64,000 nt of DNA from Gemmata massiliana (lineage in GTDB: Bacteria > Planctomycetota > Planctomycetia > Gemmatales > Gemmataceae). Made by a program: the position numbers and the translations under genes. This document shows positions 63,006 through 64,000 of the stretch, piece by piece. The stretch spans positions 270,536 through 334,535 of the forward strand of contig HG799467.1 of NCBI GenBank assembly GCA_000531095.1, given 5' to 3'. The notes under the pieces are model-generated. The model was given only the letters and a program-made list of their open reading frames with translations, made no database searches and had not been told where the DNA came from. Within the stretch, counting starts at the first letter, position 1. The number at the start of each line of letters is the position of its first letter.

Positions 63006-64000
63006 ATGACTAAACACATTTTCGTTACTGGTGGCGTCGTCAGTTCGCTCGGAAAGGGCCTGACGTCCGCCTCCATCGGGTTGCTTTTGGAAAAACGTGG
63101 GCTGCGGGTGCGGTTGCAGAAACTCGATCCGTACCTCAACGTCGACCCGGGCACGATGTCGCCGTACCAGCACGGCGAGGTGTACGTCCTCGACGACGGC
63201 ACCGAGACCGACCTCGACCTCGGGCACTACGAGCGGTTCACGCACGCGGTGCTGAACAAGGACTGCAACTACACCACGGGCAAGATCTACCTCTCGGTCA
63301 TCGAGAAGGAGCGCCGGGGCGACTACCGCGGGAAGACCGTGCAGGTGATCCCGCACGTCACGGACGAGATCAAGGGCTGCATCAAGAAGATGGTCGCGCC
63401 GGACGTGGACGTGGTCATCACCGAGATCGGCGGGACCGTCGGCGACATCGAGGGCATGCCGTACTTCGAGGCGATCCGCCAGTACGCGCTCGACGTCGGC
63501 AAACACAATTGCCTGTTCGTTCACCTCACGCTCGTCCCGTACCTCAAGGCCGCCGGCGAACTGAAGACCAAGCCGACGCAGCGCAGCGTGCGCGACCTGC
63601 GCGAGATCGGCATCCAGCCGGACATCCTCATCTGCCGCACCGAGAAGGACATCCCGAAGGACGAGTGCGAGAAGATCGCGCTGTTCTGTAACGTCGAGCG
63701 GAACGCGGTGATCGAGGAGAAGGACAAGGAGTTCAGCATCTACGAGGTGCCGCTGAGCCTCGCGAACAACAAGCTCGACGAACTCGTTGTGGAGAAGCTG
63801 CACCTCACGCACGCGAAGCCGCTCGACATGAGCGAGTGGAGCACGATGCTCGAAAACATGCGGGCGCCCGAGCACGAGATCACCATCGGGTTCGTCGGCA
63901 AGTACGTGAAGCACCGCGACGCCTACAAGAGCGTGTACGAGTCGCTCGACCACGCCGGGATCGCCCACCGCACAAAGGTGCGGGTGCTGCGCATCGAGTC
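63006..64000 (+). CDS. pyrG: CTP synthase, N-terminal part (runs off window)
   Basis: Open from ATG 63006 to the right edge (about 331 residues of an expected 530-550). Synthetase domain with [20 protein letters not shown] (P-loop), [25 protein letters not shown], and the start of the linker to the glutaminase domain ([16 protein letters not shown]). Converts UTP to CTP using glutamine. The C-terminal class I amidotransferase domain is outside the window. Confidence 0.95.
   Translation, partial: MTKHIFVTGGVVSSLGKGLTSASIGLLLEKRGLRVRLQKLDPYLNVDPGTMSPYQHGEVYVLDDGTETDLDLGHYERFTHAVLNKDCNYTTGKIYLSVIEKERRGDYRGKTVQVIPHVTDEIKGCIKKMVAPDVDVVITEIGGTVGDIEGMPYFEAIRQYALDVGKHNCLFVHLTLVPYLKAAGELKTKPTQRSVRDLREIGIQPDILICRTEKDIPKDECEKIALFCNVERNAVIEEKDKEFSIYEVPLSLANNKLDELVVEKLHLTHAKPLDMSEWSTMLENMRAPEHEITIGFVGKYVKHRDAYKSVYESLDHAGIAHRTKVRVLRIE

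Overview
The window is GC-rich (by eye about 65%) and reads as a chromosomal segment of a planctomycete, most likely a Gemmata relative (Gemmataceae). Supporting this are an exported protein with the planctomycete LEDR-type N-terminal motif, several Hanks-type kinases with long non-kinase extensions, a tetrahydromethanopterin/methanofuran-type C1 gene (mfnB-like), many multihaem c-type cytochromes, a bacterial PUFA-synthase-like cluster, Kdo synthesis, and many dispersed palindromic repeats. No rRNA, tRNA, CRISPR array, transposase or phage gene was seen.

Layout. 0-13.5 kb: housekeeping and envelope genes (HTTM protein and partner, YgfZ-like protein, universal stress protein, class IV aminotransferase, a LolD/LolC-type ABC pair, a phosphoesterase, two related small membrane proteins, a NupG-type transporter, a receiver-GGDEF protein, a sigma-70 factor). 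13.5-27.5 kb: a GNAT protein, two unknowns, an mfnB-like gene, a Hanks kinase fused to a tubulin/FtsZ-like GTPase domain followed by a small Cys-dependent phosphatase, a frameshifted DUF1015 gene, a 30-bp direct repeat bracketing one orphan gene, a second Ser/Thr kinase, and unknowns. 27.6-41 kb: a redox island. One strand carries a membrane cytochrome b, a decahaem cytochrome c, a NuoE-NuoF fusion and a NuoG-like/cNMP-binding/ferredoxin fusion. The other strand carries three related pentahaem cytochromes. 41-45.5 kb: a surface protein with calcium-repeat and Ig-like parts, a Rieske oxygenase and an S49 peptidase-like lipoprotein. 45.8-57.3 kb: a PUFA-synthase-like lipid/polyketide cluster (tandem flavin TIM-barrel domains-KS-AT-ACP-KR; separate AT; DH with a PPTase-like tail; stand-alone ACP). 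57.5-64 kb: alpha/beta hydrolase, MacB/LolD-type exporter, LOV-histidine kinase-receiver, kdsB, and the start of pyrG.

Strongest biological candidates. (1) The redox island looks like a way to pass NADH electrons through a NuoEFG-like module with two cyclic-nucleotide-type sensor domains, a membrane cytochrome b and a decahaem cytochrome to periplasmic pentahaem cytochromes. (2) The kinase-tubulin fusion with a neighbouring phosphatase suggests a phospho-regulated polymer. (3) The lipid synthase carries two NPD/PfaD-type domains fused in front of its KS.

Sequence quality. A 42-bp match, with one mismatch, to the loxP-type linker of 454 Titanium paired-end libraries lies at 53362-53403 and supplies the stop codon of the big synthase gene. 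Two genes (DUF1015 at 21.4-22.7 kb, DH at 55.2-57.0 kb) carry single-base homopolymer-type frameshifts. These look like technical errors, so the 3' end of the synthase gene and the junction at 53.4 kb should not be trusted.
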